DNA from: Streptomyces sp. NRRL F-6492
GTDB taxonomy: Bacteria; Actinomycetota; Actinomycetes; Streptomycetales; Streptomycetaceae
DNA: 54,437 bases
Direction of reading: 5' to 3'
Assembly: GCF_001280125.1 (NCBI RefSeq)
Contig: NZ_LGEG01000235.1
Span: forward strand, 1 to 54,437
Below the pieces are notes generated by a model that made no database searches, had not been told where the DNA came from, and was given only the letters and a program-made list of their open reading frames with translations. The stretch's first letter is position 1. Each line of letters starts with the position of its first letter. Below are positions 47,229-54,437 of this stretch, in pieces. The position numbers and the translations under genes were made by a program.

Positions 47229-49043
47229 TCACAGGACGTCGAGCTCGACCCCCGCCCCCGCGTCCCCCTCCAGCTCCAGGACCCACACCTCGTTCGCCCC
47301 CTCCCGCAGCACCGGACCCGGCACGAACAGCGCCTCCTGCGGACCCGCCGACCAGTAGCGGCCCAGGCAGAAGCCGTTCACCCACACGAAGCCCCGGGTC
47401 GCCCCCGGCAGCCGCAGCACCGCGTCCCCCGCGCCCGCCACGTCGAGCGTCCCCCGCAGGAGCCCCGGCCCGGAGCGGACCCGCTCGGAGCGGACCTCCC
47501 CGGAGCGGACCTCCCCGGGACCGGCCTCCCCGGAGCCGAACTCCTCGAACGGGACCTTGTCGACCGCCGCCGCCTCGAACGCGTCCAGCCGCAGCCCCCG
47601 CGCCCGTACCCCGTGCAGGTACTGCCGCTCGTGCCGCACGCCCCCGGTGATCCCCTTCGGCTCCGCGAGCCGCGGCCCGTAGTTGACCCGGCCCAGGGAC
47701 TCCACCCACAGGTCCACCACCGCCGGACCCGCCACCGGCTCCGCCAGCGCCACGTCCTCCCCGTCGCCCGTGTCCAGGACCCCCGCGAGGACCCCGTCCA
47801 CGTACACCACCGCCCGGTCCCGCAGCCCCGTCACCCCCAGCGGGTACGGCTGCCGGGGACCCGGCACCGCCACCCGGTAGCGGACCAGGCCCCGGTCCAC
47901 CCCCAGCTCCTCGAAGACCGGCGGCACCGCCGCCACCACCTCCTCGCCGCCGAGGACCTCCAGGACCGCGTCCAGCGGCGCCCACCCCCCGAAGCCGGCC
48001 CGCACCGGCGCCGCCAGCCGGGCCGGCGGCTCCGGCACCTCCGGCAGCGGCCCCTCCGCGTACTCCGCGAGCACCTCCCGGAAGCGCCGGAACTTCTCCG
48101 TCGGCCGCCCCGCCTCGTCCACCGGCGCGTCGTAGTCGTACGAGGTCACCGTCGGCCGCAGCGGCCCGTCGTGCAGCTCCCCGGCCCGGTTCGCCCCCGC
48201 CCAGCCCCCGAAGTTCGTCCCGCCGTGCGCCATGTACACGTTGACCGACGCCCCGCACTCCAGGATCTCCCGCAGCGCCGCCGCCGCGTCCGCCGCGTCC
48301 CGCACCGCGTGCTCCGTGCCCCAGTGGTCGAACCAGCCGCACCAGAACTCCATGCACATCAGCGGACCCGACGGCCGGTGCCGCCGCAGCGCCGCGAAAC
48401 CCTCCCGCGCCCCCGAGCCGAAGTTCGCCGTCGCCAGCACCCCCGGCACCGACCCGCCCGTCAGCATGTGGTCCTCCGGGCCGTCCGAGGTGAACAGCGG
48501 CACGACCACCCCGCACTCCCGCAGCAGCCCCGCCAGCCACTCCAGATACACCGGATCGCTGCCGTAGCTCCCGTACTCGTTCTCCACCTGCACCAGGACC
48601 ACCGGACCGCCCCGGTCGACCTGCCGCTCCACCACCTGCGGCAGCAGCCGCCGGAACCAGGCCCCCACCGGCGCCAGGAACTCCGGGTCCCGGGTCCGCA
48701 CCCGCCGCCCGAGCGGCCCGGTCAGCCAGTGCGGCAGCCCGCCGTTCTCCCACTCGGCGCAGACGTACGGCCCCGGCCGCACGATCGCCCGCATCCCCGC
48801 CCGCCCCACCGCGTCCAGGAACCGGCCGAGCGCCGCCACGTCCCCGTACCGGCCGGGCTCCGGCTCGTACAGGTTCCACGGGACGTACGTCTCGACGCAG
48901 TCGAGGCCCATCGCCCGCAGCATCCCGAGCCGGTGCTCCCAGTGACCCTCGTGCACCCGGAAGTAGTGCAGCGCCCCCGACAGCAGCCGCACCGGCCGCC
49001 CGTCGAGCAGAAAGTCCTCGTCACCCACAGCGAACGTGCTCAT
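47229..49043 (-). CDS. Glycoside hydrolase family 35 beta-galactosidase
   Basis: A 604-aa enzyme. The (beta/alpha)8 domain (about 10-320) has GAWHYFR-like SGALHYFRV near 22, ETYVPWNLYEPEPG near 51, RPGPYVCAEWENGGLP near 89, the acid/base motif VQVENEYGSYG (Glu154/Glu156) and the nucleophile motif MCMEFWCGWFDHWG (Glu232). C-terminal beta-sandwich domains follow to 604. No signal peptide, so it is cytosolic and would act on imported galactosides. A short repeat near 515-540 (SGEVRSGEVRSERVRSG) reflects duplicated 15-bp DNA. The ATG is chosen over an upstream GTG. The divergent AraC gene is the likely regulator. Confidence 0.9.
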   Translation of the reverse strand: MSTFAVGDEDFLLDGRPVRLLSGALHYFRVHEGHWEHRLGMLRAMGLDCVETYVPWNLYEPEPGRYGDVAALGRFLDAVGRAGMRAIVRPGPYVCAEWENGGLPHWLTGPLGRRVRTRDPEFLAPVGAWFRRLLPQVVERQVDRGGPVVLVQVENEYGSYGSDPVYLEWLAGLLRECGVVVPLFTSDGPEDHMLTGGSVPGVLATANFGSGAREGFAALRRHRPSGPLMCMEFWCGWFDHWGTEHAVRDAADAAAALREILECGASVNVYMAHGGTNFGGWAGANRAGELHDGPLRPTVTSYDYDAPVDEAGRPTEKFRRFREVLAEYAEGPLPEVPEPPARLAAPVRAGFGGWAPLDAVLEVLGGEEVVAAVPPVFEELGVDRGLVRYRVAVPGPRQPYPLGVTGLRDRAVVYVDGVLAGVLDTGDGEDVALAEPVAGPAVVDLWVESLGRVNYGPRLAEPKGITGGVRHERQYLHGVRARGLRLDAFEAAAVDKVPFEEFGSGEAGPGEVRSGEVRSERVRSGPGLLRGTLDVAGAGDAVLRLPGATRGFVWVNGFCLGRYWSAGPQEALFVPGPVLREGANEVWVLELEGDAGAGVELDVL

Positions 49044-49079
49044 GGGCACCACCTCACCCCCTGGCGGCGGACCCGTCCA

Positions 49080-49105
49080 TGGACAAAGATCGTCGCAGTT
49101 TGGAC
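49080..49105. promoter_or_regulatory. Direct repeat TGGAC in the GH35-AraC gap
   Basis: TGGAC occurs at 49080-49084 and 49101-49105, 21 bp apart, which is two helical turns on the same face. AraC-family proteins usually bind such direct repeats. The surrounding sequence is AT-richer than its neighbourhood and may hold both divergent promoters. Confidence 0.35.
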
Positions 49106-49151
49106 GTTAGGGCCCACCCGACCGGGGGCCCCGGGGAAGGGGCACCACCGC

Positions 49152-50039
49152 ATGTACCACACCTGGATGCGCTACTTCACGCCCGGCCCCGTCCACCACC
49201 GCCTCGGCCTCGTCTGCCTCGGCGTCGGACTCCAGCACGGCACCCTGCCCACCGTCGGACCCCGCACCCTCGACCACCACGTGGCCGTCGTCGTCTCCGC
49301 CGGCGCCGGCTGGTACCGGGGCACCGACGGACGGCGCACCGCCGTCACCGCCCCCTCCCTGATCTGGCTCACCCCCGGCACCCCCCACCACTACGGCGCC
49401 GACCCCGGCACCGGCTGGGACGAGGCCTTCGTCGACTTCTCCGGCCCCGCCGCCGCCACCTACACCGAACTCGGCTACATCGAGCCCGACCGGCCCGTCG
49501 TCCCCCTCGCCGACGCCGCCCCCGCCCGCGACGCCATCGCCCGGATCGCCCGCGCCGCCCGCCCCGGCAACCCCCTCCTGGAGGTCGAGACCGGCGCCGC
49601 CGTCCACGAACTGCTCGTCGCCCTGCGCCGCGCCCGCGCCGACACCAACGCCGACGGCGACCCCGTCCTCGCCGCCCTCGCCCGCGACGCCTTCACCCCC
49701 CTCTCCGTCGCCGAACACGCCGCCCGCCACGGCATGACCCCCGCCGAACTGCGCACCGCCGTCCGCCGCGCCGCCGGCTGCAGCCCCAAGGACTACCTGC
49801 TCACCGTCCGCCTCGGCCGCGCCAAGGAACTCCTCGCCGCCACCGAACTGCCCGTCTCCGCCGTCGCCCGCCGCGTCGGCTACGACGACCCCGCCTACTT
49901 CTCCCGGCTCTTCACCCGCCGCGTCGGCACCGCCCCGATCCGCTTCCGCGAACAGCAGGGGCGCTCCGTGCCCGGCGGCTGGAGCGACCGCGTCCCGGAT
50001 CCCGAACACCCGCCGACGATCCCCCCGCGCTCCGTCTAA
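49152..50039 (+). CDS. AraC-family transcriptional regulator
   Basis: A 295-aa protein with an N-terminal cupin-like sensor domain (about 20-110, with GPRTLDHHVAVVVSAGAGWYRG and LTPGTPHHYGADPGTGW) and a C-terminal double HTH (about 185-280): LSVAEHAARHGMTPAELRTAVRRAAGCSPKDYLLTVRL, then LPVSAVARRVGYDDPAYFSRLFTRRVGTAPIRFR, the classic AraC signature. It probably senses a sugar and controls the divergent GH35 gene. The ATG has GGGGAAGGGG upstream. Followed 11 bp later by the chorismate mutase gene. Confidence 0.92.
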   Translation: MYHTWMRYFTPGPVHHRLGLVCLGVGLQHGTLPTVGPRTLDHHVAVVVSAGAGWYRGTDGRRTAVTAPSLIWLTPGTPHHYGADPGTGWDEAFVDFSGPAAATYTELGYIEPDRPVVPLADAAPARDAIARIARAARPGNPLLEVETGAAVHELLVALRRARADTNADGDPVLAALARDAFTPLSVAEHAARHGMTPAELRTAVRRAAGCSPKDYLLTVRLGRAKELLAATELPVSAVARRVGYDDPAYFSRLFTRRVGTAPIRFREQQGRSVPGGWSDRVPDPEHPPTIPPRSV

Positions 50040-50050
50040 GCTCGCAGGTC

Positions 50051-50392
50051 ATGAGCGATTCCACCCCGACCCCCGCCCCGGCTCCCCCCACGGCCGCCGA
50101 CGAGGCCGTACGCGCCGAACTGACCCGGCTGCGCGACAGCATCGACAACATCGACGCGGCGGTCGTCCACATGCTCGCCGAACGCTTCAAGTGCACCCAG
50201 CAGGTCGGCGTCCTCAAGGCCGAGCACCAGCTGCCGCCCGCCGACCCCGCCCGCGAGGCCCGCCAGATCACCCGCCTGCGGGAACTCGCCGAGAACGCGA
50301 AACTGGACCCGGCCTTCGCGGAGAAGCTCCTGAACTTCATCATCGCCGAGGTCATCCGCCACCACGAGACGATCGCGGACGGCACGCGTTGA
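50051..50392 (+). CDS. Chorismate mutase, AroQ class
   Basis: A 113-aa all-helical protein. ELTRLRDSIDNIDAAVVHMLAERFKCTQQVGVLKAEHQLPPADPAREARQITRL (about 23-77) has the family Arg, Asp, Lys and Arg active-site residues in their usual spacing, and NFIIAEVIRHHETI near 95 closes helix 3. It converts chorismate to prephenate for Phe and Tyr, competing with TrpE for chorismate. No regulatory or prephenate dehydratase domain. The ATG follows TCGCAGGTC. Its 3' end (IADGTR-stop) is the apparent source of the tandem mini-ORFs that follow. Confidence 0.93.
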   Translation: MSDSTPTPAPAPPTAADEAVRAELTRLRDSIDNIDAAVVHMLAERFKCTQQVGVLKAEHQLPPADPAREARQITRLRELAENAKLDPAFAEKLLNFIIAEVIRHHETIADGTR

Positions 50393-50688
50393 CGGCGCAC
50401 ACCACGGCTCCTGCGTACGAGGCGATCGCGGACGGAACACGGTGACGGCGCACACCACGGCCCCCGCGCCCGCCTCCGCCTCCGCCTCCGCGCGCGAGGC
50501 GATCACGGACGGAGCACGGTGACAGCGCACACCACGGCCCTCGCCCCCGCGCCCGCCTCCGCCTCCGCCTCCGCCTCCGCGCGCGAGGCGATCACGGACG
50601 GAGCACGGTGACAGCGCACACCACGGCCCTCGCCCCCGCGCCCGCCTCCGCCTCCGCGCGCGAGGCGATCGCGGACGGGGCACGCTGA
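50389..50688 (+). repeat. Tandem array of four overlapping mini-ORFs between chorismate mutase and asparaginase
   Basis: Four units, each starting with TTG or GTG overlapping the previous TGA and encoding a short peptide that begins (L/V)TAHTTA and ends EAI(A/T)DG(T/A)R-stop. They span 50389-50445 (18 aa), 50442-50522 (26 aa), 50519-50611 (30 aa) and 50608-50688 (26 aa). Each stop overlaps the next start (GTGA), and the last TGA overlaps the asparaginase ATG. Lengths differ mainly in the number of Ala-Ser (GCCTCC) pairs. The peptide ends copy the C-terminus of chorismate mutase. Confidence 0.8.
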
Positions 50689-51674
50689 TGGCCCGCGTCA
50701 CCGTCTTCACCCTCGGCGGCACCATCTCCGCGCGCGGCGGTGACGCGGCCCGCATGTCCGGCCCGGAGGTGCTCGCCGCGCTCGGCGCGCCCGAGGACGT
50801 CGTCCTCCGCGACTTCCGCCGCGTCCCCAGCTCCTCCCTCACCCACGCCGACCTCGCGGACCTGGCCGCCGAGGTCCGCGCCACCGTCGCCGCCGGCTCC
50901 GGCGCGGTCGTCGTGCAGGGCACCGACACCCTGGAGGAGACCGCCTTCCTCCTCGACCTGCTCTGCACCACCGAGCGGCCGATCGCCGTCACCGGCGCCA
51001 TGCGCCGCCCCGACCTGCCCGGCGCCGACGGCCCCGCCAACCTCGCCGCCGCGCTCGCCGTCGCCGCCGACCCCGCCTGCCGGGACCTCGGCGTCCTCGT
51101 CGTCCTCGCCGACGAGATCCACGCCGCCCGCCACGCCCGCAAGACCCACACCACCTCGGTCGCCACCTTCGCCTCGCCCGGCGCCGGGCCCCTCGGCACC
51201 GTCGTCGAGGGCGAACCCAGGATCCTGTTCCGCCCCGCCGCGCCCGCCACCCCCCGCCCGCTGACGCTCGACCCCGAGATCCGGGTGGCCCTGGTGACCC
51301 TCTCCCTCGGCGACCGCGGCGAACTCCTCGAAGCCGTCGACCACCGCTTCCAGGGCCTCGTCGTCGCCGCCCTCGGCGCCGGACACGTCCCCGCCCCGCT
51401 CGTCGAACCCCTCGCCGCGATCGCCCGGCGCGTCCCGGTCGTCCTCGCCTCCCGCACGGGCGGCGGAGCGACCCTCTCGCACACCTACCGGGGCCCCGGC
51501 TCCGAACACGACCTGCTGCGCCGCGGACTGGTCCCGGCCGGCCCGCTCGACCCCGCCAAGGCCCGGATCCTCCTCCACGCCCTGCTCTCCAGCGGCGCCG
51601 CCGGCCCGGCCGGCTACGACCGCCCCCGCATCACCGCGGCCTTCACCCACCTGAACGGCTCCGGAACCGCCTGA
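50688..51674 (+). CDS. L-asparaginase, bacterial type I/II family
   Basis: A 328-aa protein. The two catalytic Thr motifs are intact: TLGGTISARGG (about 8-18) and VVVQGTDTLEETAFLLD (about 73-89); ITGAMRRPD-like AVTGAMRRPDLPGADGPAN near 99 is also typical. It hydrolyses asparagine to aspartate and ammonia. No signal peptide, so it is a cytosolic type. The ATG overlaps the stop of the last mini-ORF (TGATG), which couples it to the chorismate mutase transcript. Confidence 0.92.
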   Translation: MARVTVFTLGGTISARGGDAARMSGPEVLAALGAPEDVVLRDFRRVPSSSLTHADLADLAAEVRATVAAGSGAVVVQGTDTLEETAFLLDLLCTTERPIAVTGAMRRPDLPGADGPANLAAALAVAADPACRDLGVLVVLADEIHAARHARKTHTTSVATFASPGAGPLGTVVEGEPRILFRPAAPATPRPLTLDPEIRVALVTLSLGDRGELLEAVDHRFQGLVVAALGAGHVPAPLVEPLAAIARRVPVVLASRTGGGATLSHTYRGPGSEHDLLRRGLVPAGPLDPAKARILLHALLSSGAAGPAGYDRPRITAAFTHLNGSGTA

Positions 51675-51740
51675 GCCCCCCCGCAAGGTTCTCCCCCTCG
51701 CCCCTGCCGACGGCCCCGGGCATCGGGCAGCATAGGGCCC

Positions 51741-54227
51741 ATGTCCGTACTGACGCGCGACGAAGCGCAGACCCGTGCCCAGCTCCTCGACGTCCACCGC
51801 TACCTGGTGGACCTCGACCTCACCACCGGCGCCGAGACCTTCGAGTCCACCAGCACCGTCCGATTCACCGCCCGCGCCGCCGGGGACACCTTCGTCGAGC
51901 TCAAGCCCGTCACCCTGCACTCCGCCACCCTCGACGGAGAGCCCCTCGACCCCGCCGCCCTCGACGGCAACCGGCTCCCGCTGAGCCTCACCGAGGGCGA
52001 CCACGAGCTGCGCGTCACCACCACCATGCGCTACTCCCGCACCGGCGAGGGCATGCACCGCTTCACGGACCCCACCGACGGCGAGTCCTACGTCTACACC
52101 CAGCTCTTCATGGAGGACGTCCAGCGCGTCTTCGCCGCCTTCGACCAGCCCGACCTCAAGGCCGTCTTCGAGGTCGCCGTCACCGCCCCCGACGACTGGA
52201 CCGTCCTCGCCAACGGCATCACCGAACGGCAGCCCGACGGCACCTGGAAGGCCGCCCCCACCCCCCTCCTCTCCACCTACTTCGTCTGCGTCGCCGCCGG
52301 ACCCTGGCACTCGGTCCGCACCGAACACGCCGGCCTCCCCTTCGGCATCCACTGCCGCCGCTCCCTCGCCCCCCACCTCGACGCCGACGCCGACGAGATC
52401 CTCGCCGTCACCAAGGCCTGCTACGACCGCTACCACGAGAAGTTCGACGAGCCGTACCCCTTCGACTCCTACGACCAGGCCTTCGTCCCCGAGTTCAACG
52501 CCGGCGCCATGGAGAACCCCGGCCTCGTCACCTTCCGCGACGAGTTCGTCTTCCGCTCCGCCGTCACCGTCACCGAACGCCAGACCCGCGCCATGGTCAT
52601 CGCCCACGAGATGGCCCACATGTGGTTCGGCGACCTCGTCACCCTGCGCTGGTGGGACGACATCTGGCTGAACGAGTCCTTCGCCGAGTACATGGGCTAC
52701 CAGACCGTCAACGAAGCCTGCTCCGACCTCTTCCCCGACACCTGGGTCGACTTCGGCGTCACCCGCAAGGCCTGGGGCTACGAGGCCGACCAGCGGCCCT
52801 CCACCCACCCCGTCGCCCCCGACCCCGAGGCCGTCCCCGACACCGCCTCCGCCCTCCTCAACTTCGACGGCATCTCCTACGCCAAGGGCGCCTCCGCCCT
52901 CCGCCAGCTCGTCGCCTGGCTCGGCGAGGAGGACTTCCTCGCCGGCATCAACATCCACTTCAAGCGGCACCGGTTCGGCAACGCCACCCTCGCCGACTTC
53001 ATCGACAACCTCGCCGCCGCCACCGACCGCGACGTCCACGGCTGGGCCGAGCAGTGGCTCCGCACCCCCGGCGTCGACCCCCCCCCCCCCCGCCTCGACG
53101 GCGAGGGCCTCCACTGGAAGCTCACCGTCGACCGCGACGGCGCCCGCCCGCACCGGATCTCCGCCGGCCTCTACGACCGCGACCCCTCCGGCGACCTCGT
53201 CCTGCGCGAACACCGCGCACTCGACGTCCCCCAGGACGCCCCCGCCGAACTCACCGGCCCCCGCCCCGCCCTCGTCGTCCTCAACGACGGCGACCTCACC
53301 TACACCAAGCTCCGCTTCGACGAGGTCTCCGAGGAGTCCGCCCTGCGCGGCCTCTCCCGCATCCCCGACCCGCTCACCCGCGCCGTTGTCTGGAACGCGC
53401 TGCGCGACCAGGTCCGCGACGGCGACCTCGCCCCCGCCGACTACCTCGTGGTCGCCGGCGTGCACCTCGCCGAGGAGCCCGAACTCGCCGTCGTCCAGGG
53501 CGTCCTGGCCTTCGCCCGCCACCAGATCGCCGACCGGTACGTCCCCGCCGACGAACGCCCCGCCGCCCTCGCCGTCGTCTGCGAGATCGCCCGCGCCCTG
53601 CTGCGCCGCACCGAGGACGGCGAAGCACCCGGACTGCGCCTCACCGCCGTCCGCGCCTTCGTCGACAGCGCCACCACCCCCGACAAGATCGCCTCCTGGC
53701 TCGACGAGGGCACCGTCCACGGCGGCCCCGAACTCGACCCCGAGCTGCGCTGGCGCATCCTCGCCCGGCTCGCCGTCCTCGGCGCCACCGACGAGGCCGC
53801 CATCGCCGCCGAACTGGAACGCGACCCCAGCGCCACCGGCCAGGAGGGCGCCGCCCGCTGCCGCGCCGCCCTGCCGACCCCCGAGGCCAAGGCGGCCGCC
53901 TGGTCCGCCCTCTTCGACTCCGACGACCTCTCCAACTACCTCTTCACCGCCACCGCACAAGGCTTCTGGCAGCCCGAACAGGCCGACCTCGTAAGGGAGT
54001 ACGTGCCCCGCTTCTACGAGGCCGCCGCCGCCCTCGGCGACCGGCGCGGCCCCGCCATGGCCGAAGCCGCCGGCCGCCACGCCTTCCCCGCCCACGCGGT
54101 CGACGCCGACTCCCTCGCCCTCGGCGAGCGCCACCTGGCCGACACCCCCATGATCCCCGCCCTCCACCGCAAGCTCGTCGACCAACTCGACGACCTGCGC
54201 CGGGCCCTGCGCGCCAGAGAGGCCTGA
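51741..54227 (+). CDS. pepN: M1-family aminopeptidase N
   Basis: An 828-aa zinc aminopeptidase. GAMEN, the substrate-binding exopeptidase motif, is in FNAGAMENPGLVTF near 254. VIAHEMAHMWFGDLV near 287 is HExxH, and WLNESFAEYMGY near 308 gives the third ligand Glu. The N-terminal beta domain (1-200), catalytic domain (200-430) and C-terminal helical repeats (530-820) are all present, at about the usual actinobacterial length. The coding sequence includes a run of 14 C at 53078-53091, read as four Pro codons in a surface linker after residue 445. ATG start. Confidence 0.95.
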   Translation: MSVLTRDEAQTRAQLLDVHRYLVDLDLTTGAETFESTSTVRFTARAAGDTFVELKPVTLHSATLDGEPLDPAALDGNRLPLSLTEGDHELRVTTTMRYSRTGEGMHRFTDPTDGESYVYTQLFMEDVQRVFAAFDQPDLKAVFEVAVTAPDDWTVLANGITERQPDGTWKAAPTPLLSTYFVCVAAGPWHSVRTEHAGLPFGIHCRRSLAPHLDADADEILAVTKACYDRYHEKFDEPYPFDSYDQAFVPEFNAGAMENPGLVTFRDEFVFRSAVTVTERQTRAMVIAHEMAHMWFGDLVTLRWWDDIWLNESFAEYMGYQTVNEACSDLFPDTWVDFGVTRKAWGYEADQRPSTHPVAPDPEAVPDTASALLNFDGISYAKGASALRQLVAWLGEEDFLAGINIHFKRHRFGNATLADFIDNLAAATDRDVHGWAEQWLRTPGVDPPPPRLDGEGLHWKLTVDRDGARPHRISAGLYDRDPSGDLVLREHRALDVPQDAPAELTGPRPALVVLNDGDLTYTKLRFDEVSEESALRGLSRIPDPLTRAVVWNALRDQVRDGDLAPADYLVVAGVHLAEEPELAVVQGVLAFARHQIADRYVPADERPAALAVVCEIARALLRRTEDGEAPGLRLTAVRAFVDSATTPDKIASWLDEGTVHGGPELDPELRWRILARLAVLGATDEAAIAAELERDPSATGQEGAARCRAALPTPEAKAAAWSALFDSDDLSNYLFTATAQGFWQPEQADLVREYVPRFYEAAAALGDRRGPAMAEAAGRHAFPAHAVDADSLALGERHLADTPMIPALHRKLVDQLDDLRRALRAREA
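53078..53091 (+). repeat. 14-C homopolymer inside pepN
   Basis: A run of 14 cytosines in VDPPPPRLDG-coding sequence, at the junction between catalytic and C-terminal domains. A gain or loss of one C would shift the frame and truncate the protein near residue 450. The frame as given is open throughout. Confidence 0.9.
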
Positions 54228-54354
54228 GCCGGACGGTGCGGGGACCCCGGTCCCCGCACCACCCGCCACCGAAACACCACCCCATGTCCCCCGTTCGGGT
54301 CACACCCCCGCACTCGCCGGACAAAACCCCGCACCCCCCGGCACCCTGTCGTCC

Positions 54355-54437
54355 ATGCGTGCCGCACCCCCACCCCTCGCCGGAGGCGCCCCCGGCGCCG
54401 ACGCCCTGCGGCCCCTCCTGGGCGCCGTCCTCGACGC
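54355..54437 (+). CDS. Start of a gene cut by the window end
   Basis: The ATG at 54355 opens a frame that stays open to the window end (MRAAPPPPLAGGAPGADALR, then PLLGAVLDA). The ~27 residues have too little information for a family call. A PLP-dependent decarboxylase is one possibility, from general memory of similar openings, and is not supported by a motif here. It is separate from pepN by 127 bp, which holds an AT-richer ACAAAAC patch that might be a promoter. Confidence 0.4.
   Translation, partial: MRAAPPPLAGGAPGADALRPLLGAVLD

Noticed and set aside
50400..50690. A CRISPR-like array between chorismate mutase and asparaginase
   Set aside because: Units are of unequal length without unique spacers, contain simple GCCTCC repeats, and keep reading frames. 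It is a coding-type tandem duplication.
50592..54269. A 1225-codon open frame on the minus strand across pepN and asparaginase
   Set aside because: Antisense shadow of two conserved genes; the sequence is nearly all Gly, Val, Asp and Glu with no domain.

Overview
This is a GC-rich chromosomal segment with strong G/C bias at third codon positions, frequent GTG starts and genes joined by 4-bp GTGA/ATGA overlaps. The gene set (PriA in place of TrpF, TrpM, HGxxPAAW and DUF2752 proteins, TIGR03085, a Streptomyces griseus-type trypsin, an RNase Sa homologue) points to a Streptomyces or close relative and a core-chromosome location. No rRNA, tRNA, insertion sequence, integrase or CRISPR array was seen.

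Layout. 1-5.7 kb: an ABC-2 permease (ATPase tail at the window edge), a DUF2567 membrane protein, then on the minus strand a YbaK-type deacylase, a stand-alone LON-domain protein, an unrecognised helical protein and a large membrane protein. 5.9-11.7 kb: a tight histidine operon, hisD-hisC-hisB-(54-aa membrane peptide)-hisH-priA-RidA-hisF, closed by a strong hairpin. 11.7-14.2 kb: an ArsR-type regulator with an MFS exporter, and a convergent TIGR03085 gene, separate hisI from the rest. 14.3-21.7 kb: hisI-trpE, three small membrane proteins, then trpC-trpM-trpB-trpA. There is no trpF, and PriA is expected to supply that step. 21.7-23.7 kb: a membrane-anchored thioredoxin-fold protein and lgt.

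23.7-32.2 kb (minus): a seven-gene coupled operon with four different ADP-ribosylglycohydrolase-family proteins, a ribokinase-family sugar kinase, a CaiB/BaiF CoA-transferase and a CitE-like lyase. Six junctions are overlaps, five of exactly 4 bp and one of about 0.1 kb. I regard it as the best candidate for an undescribed system. Two of the hydrolases carry repetitive low-complexity linkers, and one has absorbed a dispersed palindromic repeat in frame.

32.4-39.7 kb: a VIT-family metal transporter with a possible iron box, then gltB-gltD downstream of a very good GlnR-type box. 39.8-43.1 kb: a VWA protein, tandem hairpin repeats, a VOC protein and a DEAD-box helicase with a structured leader. 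43.2-47.1 kb: a secreted RNase Sa-like enzyme, an ankyrin/HEAT protein, an unusual HExxH-zinc ribbon protein and a secreted trypsin. 47.2-50.0 kb: a GH35 beta-galactosidase divergent from an AraC regulator. 50.0-54.4 kb: chorismate mutase, an unusual chain of four tandem mini-ORFs, asparaginase, an M1 aminopeptidase containing a 14-C homopolymer, and the start of another gene.
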